Notes: generated by a model not told the origin, from the sequence alone. 64,000 bases of DNA from an uncultured Aquimarina sp. (GCA_947489685.1 CANLEM010000004.1:248001-312000); one strand, 5' to 3'; shown: positions 35,270-45,425, counted from the stretch's first letter. Translations and numbers: made by a program.

Positions 35270-36274
35270 ATGGATAAAGTAGTAACCTTTGGAGAAGTTT
35301 TGATGCGTATTGCTCCTCTGGGAAATAAAAAACTGAAACAATCTAACCAATTAGAATACTACTTTGGGGGGACCGAAGCTAATGTAGCTATATCTCTTTC
35401 TCAATTAGGTAATCATACACAACATATAGGTGCTGTATCCAATGATTTTGTTGGAGATGCTGCCAAAAGTTATTTGAAAAAATATGGCGTAAACATTGAT
35501 TATATTATTGACTCAGACCATCCTTTGGGATTATATTTTCTTGAGGTTGGAGCTGTAATGCGACCAAGCACAATTTCTTATAATAGATCTCACTCTGCAT
35601 TCGCAAATATTAAACCCGAACATGTTGAATGGGATAAAGTTTTAGAAAATTGTACATGGTTTCATTGGACAGGTATTACTCCTGCCCTATCTCATAGTGC
35701 TTATGAAACCTTAAAAGAAGGGTTGTTATTAGCGAATAAAAAAGGAATAACAATATCGGCAGACCCTGCATATCGCAGCAACTTATGGAATTATGGAAAA
35801 AAAGCTCACGAGATCCTCAATGAACTCATCGAATTATCCACAATATTTATAGGAGGTGTAAATGAAATTAACGAACTTCTGGGCACAACATTTTTAAATA
35901 GTAAAGAAGGTTTTATACCTGCTAGTAAATTATTAACCAAAGAGCACCCAAACATCAAAAAGGTTTTTGACAAAGAAAGAGTGTCCCGTAATGCTAATTG
36001 GCATAAAATAAAAGCACGAGCCTGGAACGGGATAGAGTTTCTAGAAACTGATGAATTAGAAATCACTCATGTTATAGATAGAATTGGAACAGGTGATGCT
36101 TATGCCGCCGGACTAATTCATGGATTATTACACTTTGATGACCACAAAGCGCTAGAATTTGCAAACGCAGCTTGTGCATTAAAACATACTATTGAAGGTG
36201 ATGCCAATTTGGTTTCGGAAAAAGAAGTGTTAAACATCATCCAGGGTAACCTGGCAGGAAGAATAGTTAGATAA
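35270..36274 (+). CDS. kdgK: 2-keto-3-deoxygluconate kinase
   Basis: A 334-residue PfkB-family kinase producing KDPG. The N-terminal KVVTFGEVLMRIAPLGNKKL and FGGTEANVAISLSQLG match KDG kinases; the C-terminal signature is IDRIGTGDAYAAGLIHGLL with the catalytic Asp. It lies 113 nt after the SDR and 1 nt before kdgA, so kdgK and kdgA are surely cotranscribed. Confidence 0.94.
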   Translation: MDKVVTFGEVLMRIAPLGNKKLKQSNQLEYYFGGTEANVAISLSQLGNHTQHIGAVSNDFVGDAAKSYLKKYGVNIDYIIDSDHPLGLYFLEVGAVMRPSTISYNRSHSAFANIKPEHVEWDKVLENCTWFHWTGITPALSHSAYETLKEGLLLANKKGITISADPAYRSNLWNYGKKAHEILNELIELSTIFIGGVNEINELLGTTFLNSKEGFIPASKLLTKEHPNIKKVFDKERVSRNANWHKIKARAWNGIEFLETDELEITHVIDRIGTGDAYAAGLIHGLLHFDDHKALEFANAACALKHTIEGDANLVSEKEVLNIIQGNLAGRIVR

Positions 36275-36275
36275 A

Positions 36276-36953
36276 ATGGCGCAATATACCAGAATAGAAG
36301 TTATACAAGCAATGGGAGATACAGGAATTGTACCCTTATTTTACCATTATGATGTAGCTATTGTAAAGAAAGTAATCCAAGCCTGCTACGATGGTGGTGC
36401 CCGAGTATTCGAATTTACTAATAGAGGAGATCACGCGGATAGCGTATTTTCTGAAGTTTCTAAATGGGTGTGTAGCACGATTCCTGATATGATGTTAGGT
36501 ATTGGATCTATTGTAGATGATGCAACAGCTGCCCTATACATACAAAAAGGAGCCAATTTTATCGTTTCGCCATTACTAAATCCCGAAATAGCTAAAATTT
36601 GTAATCGAAGAAAAATCGCTTGGCTACCGGGTTGTGCAACCTTGTCAGAAATTAATTATGCCGAGGAATTAGGTGCCGAAATTGTAAAAATATTTCCTGC
36701 AGCTCAAATTGGTGGGCCCGATTTTATCAAAAGTATTAAAGCTCCATGTCCTTGGTCCAGTATAATGGCCAGTGGTGGTGTATCTCCCGAAAAAGAGAAC
36801 CTAACCCGTTGGTTTCAATCCGGAGCATATTGCGTGGGTATGGGATCAAAACTTATTATCAAAAATGCTGATGAAGGCTATGACTATAAAAAGATTACCG
36901 AATTAACCCAAAATTCGATTCAAATGATCAAAACTATTAAAAAAGAAATCTAA
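36276..36953 (+). CDS. kdgA: KDPG/KHG aldolase
   Basis: A 225-residue class-I aldolase cleaving KDPG to pyruvate and glyceraldehyde-3-phosphate. The TIM barrel shows the catalytic Glu region RVFEFTNRGDHA, the Schiff-base Lys in AEIVKIFPAAQIGGPDFIK and the phosphate loop MASGGVSPEKENL. It completes the alginate pathway and is followed by a terminator about 85 nt on. Confidence 0.94.
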   Translation: MAQYTRIEVIQAMGDTGIVPLFYHYDVAIVKKVIQACYDGGARVFEFTNRGDHADSVFSEVSKWVCSTIPDMMLGIGSIVDDATAALYIQKGANFIVSPLLNPEIAKICNRRKIAWLPGCATLSEINYAEELGAEIVKIFPAAQIGGPDFIKSIKAPCPWSSIMASGGVSPEKENLTRWFQSGAYCVGMGSKLIIKNADEGYDYKKITELTQNSIQMIKTIKKEI

Positions 36954-37037
36954 TCGAGTAGGTTGTGTAAGTTATGTAAATACCCAAAACTAATATTAGA
37001 TTACTCTTGACAATCTGAATTATCATAATTGTCAAAA

Positions 37038-37075
37038 GATCCCTTGTAAAGTCAATTACAGGGGATTCTTTTTTT
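37038..37075 (+). terminator. Terminator of the kdgK-kdgA unit
   Basis: A 12-bp stem (37038-37049 with 37056-37067) including two G-U pairs, followed by CTTTTTTT. It lies 85 nt beyond the kdgA stop. Confidence 0.85.
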
Positions 37076-37092
37076 AGTAAAATCTTTATACA

Positions 37093-37122
37093 AAAAAGAC
37101 GATCTTAGTAGATCGTCTTTTT
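37093..37122. terminator. Bidirectional terminator
   Basis: A perfect 13-bp stem AAAAAGACGATCT / AGATCGTCTTTTT with a TAGT loop. It ends the minus-strand barrel gene, 22 nt from its stop, and backs up the kdgA terminator. Confidence 0.92.
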
Positions 37123-37143
37123 AATATTATAAGGTATACAATT

Positions 37144-37695
37144 TTACTTTCCTCCGAAAGTAAATAATAATCCTAAATTGAAGGAAATATCTCCTACAGA
37201 AGCATCTCCTGTTTTACCTGCACTTAAATACGCAGCATTAACATTCAGGACTCCATACTTAAATCCTAAGGCTGGACGAAATGCAAAGTTAGAAGTACTG
37301 GCAGCTAACTCTGCTGAAGTTCCATCTACTTCAATAGCACCAATAGTAGCAAGACCTAAACCAAGACTACCGTATGGTCTAAACCCTGATTCTGTAAAAT
37401 AGTAACGTCCGTTAACCATATACGTCCCTACAGCAACATTTCCGATAGATCCTGTAATTTGTCCTGCAGCAAGATCAGCTCCAACTAAGAAATCTCCACT
37501 ATAAAGGAAGGAAACATCAATATTTTCTGTCACACCATATCCAAGTTCAAAATGAGCAGAAAGACCACCATCGGTGAAATCTGCAACATCTCCAGAAGGT
37601 ATTGCATATCCAGCACCAAAACCAAGTTTAACTTGAGCATTTGTAGCAGTTAATCCTAATACTGCAACTGCAGCGAAAAGTAAAATTTTTTTCAT
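37144..37695 (-). CDS. Small outer-membrane beta-barrel protein
   Basis: A 183-residue protein with a cleavable signal (MKKILLFAAVAVLGLTATNAQ). The mature part alternates hydrophobic and polar residues in an 8-strand OMP_b-brl pattern (KLGFGAGYAIPSGDVADFTDGGLSAHFELGYGV split by short turns), ending in FNLGLLFTFGGK. A structural or adhesion role is likely; no substrate can be named. Single-gene unit between two terminator-bounded regions. Confidence 0.85.
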   Translation of the reverse strand: MKKILLFAAVAVLGLTATNAQVKLGFGAGYAIPSGDVADFTDGGLSAHFELGYGVTENIDVSFLYSGDFLVGADLAAGQITGSIGNVAVGTYMVNGRYYFTESGFRPYGSLGLGLATIGAIEVDGTSAELAASTSNFAFRPALGFKYGVLNVNAAYLSAGKTGDASVGDISFNLGLLFTFGGK

Positions 37696-37891
37696 AATAG
37701 ATTTTAGGTTTTATCGTTTAAGTGAACGAATATATCGATAAAATACACGATTTAACAAATTTTTTTAATAAAAAATTTAACTCAAAACCATAAATACCTA
37801 ATAATTAGGTACTTATGATTAAAATTAATTTACTTGTAAAATAGATTGAAATAGTGTTTTTAAGCTGTAAATGAAATAAAACCTAGCTACC

Positions 37892-39157
37892 TTAAACCAA
37901 AAACTGAAAAAGATCTGGTTTATCATTCAAATAATCTCCAAAGAAATTAAGTTCTTTCATTCTAGTAATAAGAGGGTCAAGGTCATTTTTATCTTTTAAC
38001 TCAATGCCTACCACAGCAGGACCATTTTCTCTACTGGATTTTTTAGAATATTCAAAATGAGTTATATCATCATTAGGTCCTAATACGTCTCCTACAAATT
38101 GCTTTAGCGCTCCCGCCCTTTGTGGAAATCGTATGATAAAATAATGTTTAAGATCGGCATACAATAATGCCCTCTCTTTAATCTCTGCAGTACGGGTAAT
38201 ATCATTATTACTCCCACTCACAATGCAAACCACATTTTTATCCTTTATTTTATCTTTATAAAACTCTAATGCCGCCAAAGTTAGTGCCCCCGCAGGTTCT
38301 ACTACTATGGCATCCCTATTATACAAATCCAAAATGGTTTGACATACCAAACCTTCGGGTACGGTAAACATATCGGATAAATGTTCTTTACAAATATCAA
38401 AATTAAGATCTCCTACCTTTTGTACTGCCGCGCCATCAATAAACTTATCGATATCTACAATTTCAGTATTTTTATTATTTTGGATAGATGTGAGCATAGA
38501 TGGTGCTCCCTGAGGTTCTACTCCAATAATTTTTGTTTTTGGCGACAATGCTTTAAGCGCTCCACAAAGCCCAGAAGCTAATCCCCCACCTCCAATAGCC
38601 ACAAAAACATAGTCTATAGCAACATCACTTTGCTTGAATATCTCTAAACCAATAGTTCCTTGACCTTCGATAGTTTTTGGATCTTCAAAAGGATGAACAA
38701 ATGTCTTTTTCTGAGATATACAGGCTTCCTTAGCGGCTTTAGAAGAATCATCAAATGTATCTCCTTCGAGTATAATTTTAACATAATCACCGCCAAACAT
38801 CTGAGTTTGTTCTACTTTTTGTTTTGGCGTAACAGATGGCATATAAATAGTACCTTCAATCCCGAGATGGTTACATGCAAATGCTACTCCTTGAGCATGG
38901 TTTCCGGCACTCGCACAAACAACACCTCTTTCTAACTCTTCTTTGGTTAGAGAGTTTATTTTATTAAAAGCGCCTCTAATTTTATAAGATCGTACACGTT
39001 GTAAATCTTCACGCTTTAATAAAATGTTAGCTCCATACTGTTTAGAATATCGGATACTGTTCACCAAAGGAGTAACCATCGCCACTTCTTTTATGGTAGA
39101 AGCTGCCTTTTGGATATCCTCTAATTCTGGAAAATAAGTTGTGGTTATAGTACTCAT
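37892..39157 (-). CDS. ilvA: Threonine ammonia-lyase (threonine deaminase)
   Basis: A 421-residue PLP enzyme making 2-oxobutyrate for isoleucine. The Schiff-base Lys is in VRSYKIRGAFNKI (about residue 60); ASAGNHAQGVAFAC and GGGGLASG bind PLP phosphate; SGSNNDITR is C-terminal to the catalytic domain. Residues 330-421 form one ACT-like regulatory domain (YFIIRFPQRAGALKQFVGDVL), so isoleucine feedback is plausible. Last gene of the ilv operon, 109 nt after ilvC. No convincing terminator follows. Confidence 0.94.
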   Translation of the reverse strand: MSTITTTYFPELEDIQKAASTIKEVAMVTPLVNSIRYSKQYGANILLKREDLQRVRSYKIRGAFNKINSLTKEELERGVVCASAGNHAQGVAFACNHLGIEGTIYMPSVTPKQKVEQTQMFGGDYVKIILEGDTFDDSSKAAKEACISQKKTFVHPFEDPKTIEGQGTIGLEIFKQSDVAIDYVFVAIGGGGLASGLCGALKALSPKTKIIGVEPQGAPSMLTSIQNNKNTEIVDIDKFIDGAAVQKVGDLNFDICKEHLSDMFTVPEGLVCQTILDLYNRDAIVVEPAGALTLAALEFYKDKIKDKNVVCIVSGSNNDITRTAEIKERALLYADLKHYFIIRFPQRAGALKQFVGDVLGPNDDITHFEYSKKSSRENGPAVVGIELKDKNDLDPLITRMKELNFFGDYLNDKPDLFQFLV

Positions 39158-39266
39158 AATTCCTTAGGTAAATTTCATTTAGTTTTTGTTAGCCTGGATC
39201 TATCAAAGAATACACAATACACATCTCAAAACTTTAACAGATCCGGCCATACAAAAATTTAGTTGG

Positions 39267-40742
39267 TTAAACTATAGGTTTCATCGCTGTCATCGAAGCT
39301 CTTAAACGAGCTCCTACAACTTCGATGGGGTGATTTCTTAGTGTTGCATTTACCTCAATTAATTTGGCATTGTCAACTTCATTTTTATGCGTAGCATCAT
39401 AAGATTTTCCGATAACATCTGTATCTATACCTTTCATAAAATCGGTTAATAATGGTTTACAGGCATGATCAAACAAGTAGCATCCATACTCTGCCGTATC
39501 TGATATCACACGATTCATCTCAAAAAGCTTTTTTCTAGCAATAGTATTTGCAATTAGAGGCGTCTCATGCAAGGATTCATAATATGCAGACTCTTCAATA
39601 ATTCCAGAATCAGTCATAGCTTCAAAAGCTAGCTCTACTCCTGCTCTTACAAAAGCAAGCATTAACACACCATTGTCATAAAATTCTTGTTCTGTAATTT
39701 CAACATCTCCTGCTGGTGTTTTCTCAAACGCCGTCTCTCCTGTAGCTGCTCTCCATGAAAGCAGATTTTTATCATCATTAGCCCAGTCCTCCATCATTGT
39801 TTTAGAAAAATGCCCCGTCATGATATCATCCATATGTTTTTGAAACAACGGTCGCATAATCTCTTTTAACTCTTCAGATAACTCGAATGCTTTAATTTTA
39901 GACACATTCGATAATCGATCCATCATATTGGTAATTCCACCATACTTCATTCCTTCAGTAATGGTTTCCCATCCATATTGAATAAATTTTGATGCGTACC
40001 CGGGGTCAATTCCTTTCTCTACCATCTTATCAAAGCATAAAATAGATCCAGTCTGTAACAGACCGCAAAGAATGGTTTGTTCACCCATAAGGTCCGATTT
40101 TACCTCGGCTACAAAAGACGATTCTAGAACTCCTGCTCTGTGTCCTCCTGTTGCTGCTGCATAAGCTTTTGCTTGATCCAAACCATTATTCTTAGGGTCA
40201 TTTTCGGGGTGTACTGCAATTAATGTAGGTACCCCAAATCCTCTTTTATACTCCTCTCTCACCTCAGAACCAGGACATTTTGGAGCAACCATAATTACAG
40301 TAAGATCTTCTCGCACCTTCATTCCTTCTTCTACGATATTAAAACCATGAGAGTATGATAGTGTTGCTCCTTTTTTCATCAAAGGCATTACAGTGTTCAC
40401 TACGTTGGTATGCTGCTTATCGGGGGTAAGATTAATAACCACATCTGCCTCAGGAATCAAGTTCTCATAAGTTCCTACATCAAACTTGTTATCAGATGCG
40501 TTGATAAATGATTGTCTTTTTTCATTGATCGCTGCTTCTCTTAGTGCATAAGAAATATCCAGTCCAGAATCTCTCATATTCAATCCCTGGTTCAGCCCTT
40601 GAGCGCCACAACCAACAATAACGATTTTTTTTCCTTTTAATGCATCTACTCCAGCCGAAAACTCTTCGGCATTCATAAATCTACATTTTCCCAATTGTGT
40701 CAATTGATCTCTTAACGATAGCGTATTAAAATAATTTGCCAT
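39267..40742 (-). CDS. ilvC: Ketol-acid reductoisomerase, class II
   Basis: A 491-residue NADPH enzyme, the class-II length seen in E. coli. The ATG at 40742 gives [23 protein letters not shown], matching the family start and preceded by GAAGGA; the frame is open further upstream but that part overlaps intergenic hairpins. The Rossmann motif is [26 protein letters not shown]. Two C-terminal knotted helical repeats of class II are present. It acts after acetolactate synthase. Confidence 0.96.
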   Translation of the reverse strand: MANYFNTLSLRDQLTQLGKCRFMNAEEFSAGVDALKGKKIVIVGCGAQGLNQGLNMRDSGLDISYALREAAINEKRQSFINASDNKFDVGTYENLIPEADVVINLTPDKQHTNVVNTVMPLMKKGATLSYSHGFNIVEEGMKVREDLTVIMVAPKCPGSEVREEYKRGFGVPTLIAVHPENDPKNNGLDQAKAYAAATGGHRAGVLESSFVAEVKSDLMGEQTILCGLLQTGSILCFDKMVEKGIDPGYASKFIQYGWETITEGMKYGGITNMMDRLSNVSKIKAFELSEELKEIMRPLFQKHMDDIMTGHFSKTMMEDWANDDKNLLSWRAATGETAFEKTPAGDVEITEQEFYDNGVLMLAFVRAGVELAFEAMTDSGIIEESAYYESLHETPLIANTIARKKLFEMNRVISDTAEYGCYLFDHACKPLLTDFMKGIDTDVIGKSYDATHKNEVDNAKLIEVNATLRNHPIEVVGARLRASMTAMKPIV

Positions 40743-40763
40743 TTCCTTCTTAATTAGTTGTCT

Positions 40764-40878
40764 TTTCCGTTCGGAAATTTGATTTAATTTTGATTTTAAT
40801 TGTTTCTTTTTGGTGTATCCCCAACATATTGGGGTCGGGCTATTCACTATATCTTTATGATGCTATCGCGATAACATC
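40764..40878. repeat. Three small inverted repeats between ilvN and ilvC
   Basis: TTTCCGTTCGGAAA (40764-40777), CCCCAACATATTGGGG (40819-40834) and GATGCTATCGCGATAACATC (40859-40878, one mismatch pair). They fill the 158-nt gap within an otherwise tight operon. None has a U-run; they may stabilise or process the mRNA, separating ilvC from ilvBN levels. Confidence 0.65.
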
Positions 40879-40900
40879 AAAAGGATGTCGTTACTATCCC

Positions 40901-41434
40901 TTACACGGTTTCTTCTGCAAAACTTTCTAATAATTTAGATATATGCATTTTTTCTTTGGTTACTGCAATCCTGCCCGAGCGTACAAACTGCATTAGTCCA
41001 TACGGTTCTAATTTGCGATACAATGCATCTACCTCTCTGCGTCTCCCTGTCTTTTCTAATACAAAAAACTCTGGAGTAACCGTGACAATATTTGCATTAC
41101 TATTCTTGATTACATTTTGTATTTGACGTTCTTCAAACAACAATTTTGATGCTACTTTAAACAAGGCAGTCTCCTGATAGATAATGTCTTCTTCTTTATG
41201 ATAAAAAGCTTTAATCACTTCAATTTGCTTTTCAATTTGTCCAACAATCTTTTTAACCTGCTCCTCGGTTACTTTGATTGCTATCGTAAAACGAAACACA
41301 TCCTTGATTTCAGATTGCGAAGCTGTCATGCTGTCCAGATTAATATGCCTTTTTAAAAAAATAGCAGAAATCCTATTGAGCAATCCTATATTGTTTTCGG
41401 TATATACCGATATTGTAAAATTTTCTTTTTCCAT
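40901..41434 (-). CDS. ilvN: Acetolactate synthase small subunit
   Basis: A 177-residue regulatory subunit. The N-terminal ACT domain (FTISVYTENNIGLLNRISAIFLKRHINLDSMTASQSE split across residues 5-40) binds valine in the family; the C-terminal ALS_ss_C domain (about 85-165) follows, with GRREVDALYRKLEPYGL. Start lies 2 nt after ilvB stop. Feedback inhibition by valine is expected from family knowledge. Confidence 0.94.
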   Translation of the reverse strand: MEKENFTISVYTENNIGLLNRISAIFLKRHINLDSMTASQSEIKDVFRFTIAIKVTEEQVKKIVGQIEKQIEVIKAFYHKEEDIIYQETALFKVASKLLFEERQIQNVIKNSNANIVTVTPEFFVLEKTGRRREVDALYRKLEPYGLMQFVRSGRIAVTKEKMHISKLLESFAEETV

Positions 41435-41436
41435 AA

Positions 41437-43170
41437 TTACTCTAATCTTATATCAGAAACTGATGCTCCAGTTGGTATCATCGGGAATACATTATTTTCT
41501 TTCTCTACACATACTTCTAAGAAGTAAGGTTTATCACTTGCAATCATCTCGGCGATGGCTCCTTTTAGCTGTTCTCTCTCGGTCACTTTGGTTGATTTTA
41601 TATGATAACCTTCGGCTATTTTTATAAAATCAGGATTCACCATCTCTGTAGAAGCATATCGTTTATCAAAAAACAATTGTTGCCACTGGCGTACCATTCC
41701 CAAAAAGTCATTATTGAGCACTACAATTTTTACGGGCACTCCTGTCTGAAAAATTGTACCTAACTCCTGAATCGTCATTTGATATCCTCCATCACCTATT
41801 ATAGCTACAACTTCTCTATCTGGTGCTCCCATCTTTGCACCAATAGCAGCTGGTAATGCAAACCCCATTGTTCCTAGGCCACCAGAGGTAACGTTACTTT
41901 TTGATTGTGTAAACTCGGCATATCGGCAAGCGATCATTTGATGTTGTCCAACATCAGAGACTATAACAGCGTCTCCTTTTGTTTCTTCATTGATTCCTCG
42001 TAGTACTTCTCCCATAGAGAGTCCTTCTTTTGGAGGAAACAATTCATCTTTTATAACCTTATCGTATTCTACTACATCATAATCCTTAAATTCTTTTAAC
42101 CAGGATTCATGAGAATTAGGTTGTATTAAGGGAGATAATTGAGTCAAAGTATCTTTTACATTACCCATTACAGCAACATCGGCTTTTACATTTTTATCAA
42201 CCTCGGCAGGATCTATTTCAAAATGTACAACTTTTGCTTGTTTAGCATAAGTTTCGAGGTTACCTGTTACCCGATCATCAAAACGCATTCCTATAGCCAA
42301 AAGCAAATCACATTCGTTCGTTAATTTATTAGGTCCATAATTACCATGCATGCCTACCATACCTACATTTAAGGGATGTGCTGTGGGTAGTGCCGATAGT
42401 CCAAGAATTGTCCATGCTGATGGGATTCCGGATTTCTCTATAAAATTTTTCAGTTCTTGTTCTGCTTCTCCCAAAATCACTCCTTGCCCAAAAACAATCA
42501 TCGGTTTTTTAGCTTTATTGATCAATTCTGCTGCTGCTGCTAGACTTTTGGGATCTGTATCAGGAACTGGCTTATAGCTTCGTACTCCTTTACATTTTGA
42601 ATAACGAAAGTCTAATGCACCAAACTGTGCATCTTTTGTAATATCGATTAGTACCGGACCGGGGCGACCAGAACGCGCTATATAAAAAGCTTTAGCCAAT
42701 ACTGTAGGTATATCTTCGGCTTTGGTTACCTGATGGTTCCATTTGGTAACCGGTGTTGAGATTCCGATAATATCCGTTTCCTGAAACGCATCAGACCCTA
42801 GTAGATGCGACCCTACTTGCCCGGTAATGCATACCATAGGTGTAGAATCAATTTGAGCATCAGCAATACCTGTAACAAGGTTCGTAGCTCCCGGACCAGA
42901 AGTTGCAATGGCCACTCCTACTTTCCCACTGGTTCTTGCATATCCCTGAGCTGCGTGCGTTGCACCTTGCTCGTGTCGTGTTAGCACGTGGTGCAATTGA
43001 TCTTGATATTTATATAATTCATCATAAACCGGCATAATTGCTCCTCCTGGATATCCATAAATCAAGTCTACTCCTTCTGCCAAAAGACAGCGAATCACAG
43101 CCTCTGCACCTGTCATACGCTCGGTAGTCTTAACGGCCTTCTTTTTAATGGTTTGCGTTTGTGTTTCCAT
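41437..43170 (-). CDS. ilvB: Acetolactate synthase large subunit
   Basis: A 577-residue ThDP/FAD enzyme. The ThDP-activating Glu is in TRHEQGATHAAQGYAR; the N-terminal motif YGYPGGAIMPVYDELY, the central FAD domain (PTAHPLNVGMVGMHGNYG), and the ThDP-Mg motif GDGGYQMTIQELGTIFQTG...VLNN are all clear. It makes acetolactate or acetohydroxybutyrate in the valine/isoleucine route. It begins 57 nt after ilvD. Confidence 0.97.
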   Translation of the reverse strand: METQTQTIKKKAVKTTERMTGAEAVIRCLLAEGVDLIYGYPGGAIMPVYDELYKYQDQLHHVLTRHEQGATHAAQGYARTSGKVGVAIATSGPGATNLVTGIADAQIDSTPMVCITGQVGSHLLGSDAFQETDIIGISTPVTKWNHQVTKAEDIPTVLAKAFYIARSGRPGPVLIDITKDAQFGALDFRYSKCKGVRSYKPVPDTDPKSLAAAAELINKAKKPMIVFGQGVILGEAEQELKNFIEKSGIPSAWTILGLSALPTAHPLNVGMVGMHGNYGPNKLTNECDLLLAIGMRFDDRVTGNLETYAKQAKVVHFEIDPAEVDKNVKADVAVMGNVKDTLTQLSPLIQPNSHESWLKEFKDYDVVEYDKVIKDELFPPKEGLSMGEVLRGINEETKGDAVIVSDVGQHQMIACRYAEFTQSKSNVTSGGLGTMGFALPAAIGAKMGAPDREVVAIIGDGGYQMTIQELGTIFQTGVPVKIVVLNNDFLGMVRQWQQLFFDKRYASTEMVNPDFIKIAEGYHIKSTKVTEREQLKGAIAEMIASDKPYFLEVCVEKENNVFPMIPTGASVSDIRLE

Positions 43171-43227
43171 ACGCTTTCTTTTATTTTTAGCATCCTTTTT
43201 TTAATAGCAAGGATGTTCTCTTGTTTT

Positions 43228-44904
43228 TTAAAATTCATCGGTTACACACCCTTGTGATGCCGATGAAACGGTTTTTGCATATTTATACAATACTCCCTTG
43301 TTAAATTTTAACTCGGGCTGCACCCAGGATGCTTTTCTTCTTTCCATTTCTGCAGGATCAATAGCTACCTCAATAGAATTTGTTTCGGCATCAATAGTGA
43401 TGATATCTCCATCCTGAACCAAGGCTATTACGCCTCCTTCTTGCGCTTCGGGGGTAATATGCCCCACAACAAAGCCATGCGTTCCTCCAGAAAATCTTCC
43501 GTCGGTAATCAGGGCTACGTCTTTTCCTAAACCTGCACCCATTATAGCGGCTGTAGGTTTTAACATTTCCGGCATTCCGGGACCTCCTTTTGGTCCTTCA
43601 TACCGGATAACGACGACATTTCCTTTCTCCACCTTACCATCTCTAATCCCATCATTGGCATCATATTCGCTATCAAACACTTTTGCTTTTCCGCTAAAAC
43701 GTAGTCCTTCTTTTCCTGTAATTTTGGCTACACAGCCCTCTTTAGCCAGGTTACCGAACATGATTCGTAAATGTCCTGTAGGCTTAATCGGATTTTCTAC
43801 AGGTTTAATCACATCTTGGCCTTCTTCAAGGTCCTGAACATCCAATAGGTTTTCGGCTAGTGTTTTTCCTGTTACCGTTAAACAATCTCCATGCAATAAT
43901 CCTTTTTTTAATAAATATTTGAGTACCGCAGGAATTCCTCCAACATGATGTACATCTTCCATTAAGTATTTCCCGCTAGGCTTTAGATCCGCCAAAAACG
44001 GAGTTTCATCACTTATTCTTTGAAAATCAGCTAACGTAAATTCTACATCTGCTGCTCTGGCAATAGCCAAAAAGTGCAATACTGCATTTGTAGAACCACC
44101 TAAAACAGTTACTAATCGTATTGCATTTTCGAGTGCCTTTTTGGTCACTATATCCTTTGGTTTGATATCTTTTTCGAGCAGCAATCGCATAGCGCGACCT
44201 GCAGCAATACTCTCTTGTTCTTTTTCTTTACTAATTGCCGGGTTTGAAGAATTAAAAGGTAATGACATCCCTAAAGCTTCAATGGCCGAAGCCATTGTAT
44301 TTGCAGTGTACATACCGCCACAAGCTCCTGCTCCCGGACAAGCTTTTTCTATCACATTTTTATACTCGGTTTGGGTAATAGTTCCAGCTACCTTTTCTCC
44401 CCACGCTTCGAAAGCAGATACTACATCTAGTTTTTTACCTTCATGGCAACCTGAAGCTATCGTTCCTCCATATACTAATATTGCAGGTCGGTTTAATCGT
44501 AACATTGCCATTAATGCCCCTGGCATATTTTTATCGCATCCTACTACAGTCACCATTCCATCGTACGACATAGCTTGCACTACAGTTTCCATCGAATCGG
44601 CAATCACATCTCGAGAGGGCAAAGAAAATCGCATTCCCGGAGTCCCCATAGAAATCCCATCACTAACTCCAATAGTATTAAAAATCAATCCTACCACATC
44701 TTCTTCAATGGTACCTTCTTTCACTAATTTTGCAAGATCGTTAAGATGCATATTGCATGGGTTACCTTCGTAACCTGTACTGGCTATTCCTACCAAAGGT
44801 TTAAGAAAATCTTCATCTGTTAATCCAATAGCATGAAGCATTGCCTGCGCAGCAGGTTGCGTATCATCTTGTGTAACTTGTTTACTATATTTATTAATAC
44901 CCAT
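43228..44904 (-). CDS. ilvD: Dihydroxy-acid dehydratase
   Basis: A 558-residue Fe-S dehydratase making the 2-keto acids of valine and isoleucine. The cluster Cys residues are in NPCNMHL (about 53), VGCDKNMPG (about 124) and [17 protein letters not shown] (about 196); the late [18 protein letters not shown] motif is also diagnostic. First structural gene of the operon; its expression should depend on passing two attenuator terminators 250-410 nt upstream. Confidence 0.97.
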   Translation of the reverse strand: MGINKYSKQVTQDDTQPAAQAMLHAIGLTDEDFLKPLVGIASTGYEGNPCNMHLNDLAKLVKEGTIEEDVVGLIFNTIGVSDGISMGTPGMRFSLPSRDVIADSMETVVQAMSYDGMVTVVGCDKNMPGALMAMLRLNRPAILVYGGTIASGCHEGKKLDVVSAFEAWGEKVAGTITQTEYKNVIEKACPGAGACGGMYTANTMASAIEALGMSLPFNSSNPAISKEKEQESIAAGRAMRLLLEKDIKPKDIVTKKALENAIRLVTVLGGSTNAVLHFLAIARAADVEFTLADFQRISDETPFLADLKPSGKYLMEDVHHVGGIPAVLKYLLKKGLLHGDCLTVTGKTLAENLLDVQDLEEGQDVIKPVENPIKPTGHLRIMFGNLAKEGCVAKITGKEGLRFSGKAKVFDSEYDANDGIRDGKVEKGNVVVIRYEGPKGGPGMPEMLKPTAAIMGAGLGKDVALITDGRFSGGTHGFVVGHITPEAQEGGVIALVQDGDIITIDAETNSIEVAIDPAEMERRKASWVQPELKFNKGVLYKYAKTVSSASQGCVTDEF

Positions 44905-45150
44905 TTGCTTTGAGCTTATATTTTTTGATAATTCTTTAAAATTTTAACTGTTTTTTTAAGGTATTCTTACCTTAAAAACAATTCACGATATAAAATTATT
45001 TCGTTATAACTAAACCGTTACATATAATTCAATATCCTTACAACATCCAATCATAACTTCAATTTCATTAACTACTGTTAATCAAGTAATTACATTGACT
45101 TCTTTTACAATCACTACTCATTATTTTTTGTTTCATCTTGTTTATAAATC
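44905..45150. other. Spacer between the second attenuator and ilvD
   Basis: An AT-rich 246-base 5' UTR segment. It holds one 11-bp inverted repeat (44953-44963 with 44968-44978, containing TTAAGGTA / TACCTTAA), about 50 nt before the ilvD start, without a U-run on the transcribed strand. No leader ORF rich in branched-chain residues and no third terminator were found. Confidence 0.55.
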
Positions 45151-45183
45151 AAAAAAAATCCCTTCAGAAAATGAAGGGATTTT
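45151..45183 (-). terminator. Attenuator terminator 2 of the ilv operon
   Basis: A 12-bp stem AAAATCCCTTCA / TGAAGGGATTTT (45172-45183 with 45155-45166), then a run of eight U in the transcript. The 5' arm CCCTTC can instead pair with GAAGGG at 45206-45211, just after the stop of leader peptide 2, giving an antiterminator. Confidence 0.9.
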
Positions 45184-45211
45184 AATACATATTGTATATC
45201 AACGACCCTTC

Positions 45212-45274
45212 TTATGGTGAACGAATCACCACAATACTAATGACATTGATAATTATGTTTTTCTGTATACTCAT
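45212..45274 (-). CDS. Branched-chain leader peptide 2
   Basis: A 20-residue ORF, MSIQKNIIINVISIVVIRSP, with ten Ile or Val. Its last codons form the hairpin TGGTGA / TCACCA (45215-45231). The ORF lies directly ahead of attenuator terminator 2. Same length as leader 1 and offset from it by exactly 141 nt, with the same V-I-x-S-P ending, so the two arose by tandem duplication. Ribosome stalling at Ile/Val codons should free the antiterminator. Confidence 0.85.
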   Translation of the reverse strand: MSIQKNIIINVISIVVIRSP

Positions 45275-45280
45275 ATCTAT

Positions 45281-45318
45281 AAAATAAAAAATCCCTTTAC
45301 GATTTGTAAAGGGATTTT
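45281..45318 (-). terminator. Attenuator terminator 1 of the ilv operon
   Basis: A perfect 13-bp stem AAAATCCCTTTAC / GTAAAGGGATTTT (45306-45318 with 45288-45300), then TT-A-TTTT. The 5' arm ATCCCTT can pair with AAGGGAT at 45345-45351 right after the stop of leader 1 (7 bp, perfect). AAGG of that segment can also pair back to CCTT of the leader hairpin region, the pairing expected when no stalling occurs. Confidence 0.9.
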
Positions 45319-45352
45319 AACTATATGGTTTTAGTATATATCACATCCCTTA

Positions 45353-45415
45353 TCAAGGTGAAATAATCACCTCAATAATTGAGACCTGAATACTATTTAT
45401 GTTTTTTCTATTCAT
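45353..45415 (-). CDS. Branched-chain leader peptide 1
   Basis: A 20-residue ORF, MNRKNINSIQVSIIEVIISP, with eight Ile or Val, six of them in the last ten residues. Its end forms the hairpin AGGTGA / TCACCT (45356-45372). Followed by its own antiterminator segment and terminator. It begins 40 nt after the stop of the response-regulator gene. Confidence 0.85.
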   Translation of the reverse strand: MNRKNINSIQVSIIEVIISP

Positions 45416-45425
45416 TTTGATGGTT

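Noticed and set aside
43655..44773. Plus-strand open frames across ilvD
   Set aside because: They are antisense to a highly conserved enzyme gene and follow from its codon usage.
44953..44978. Third ilv attenuator
   Set aside because: The hairpin lacks a U-run on the transcribed strand and no branched-chain leader ORF precedes it.
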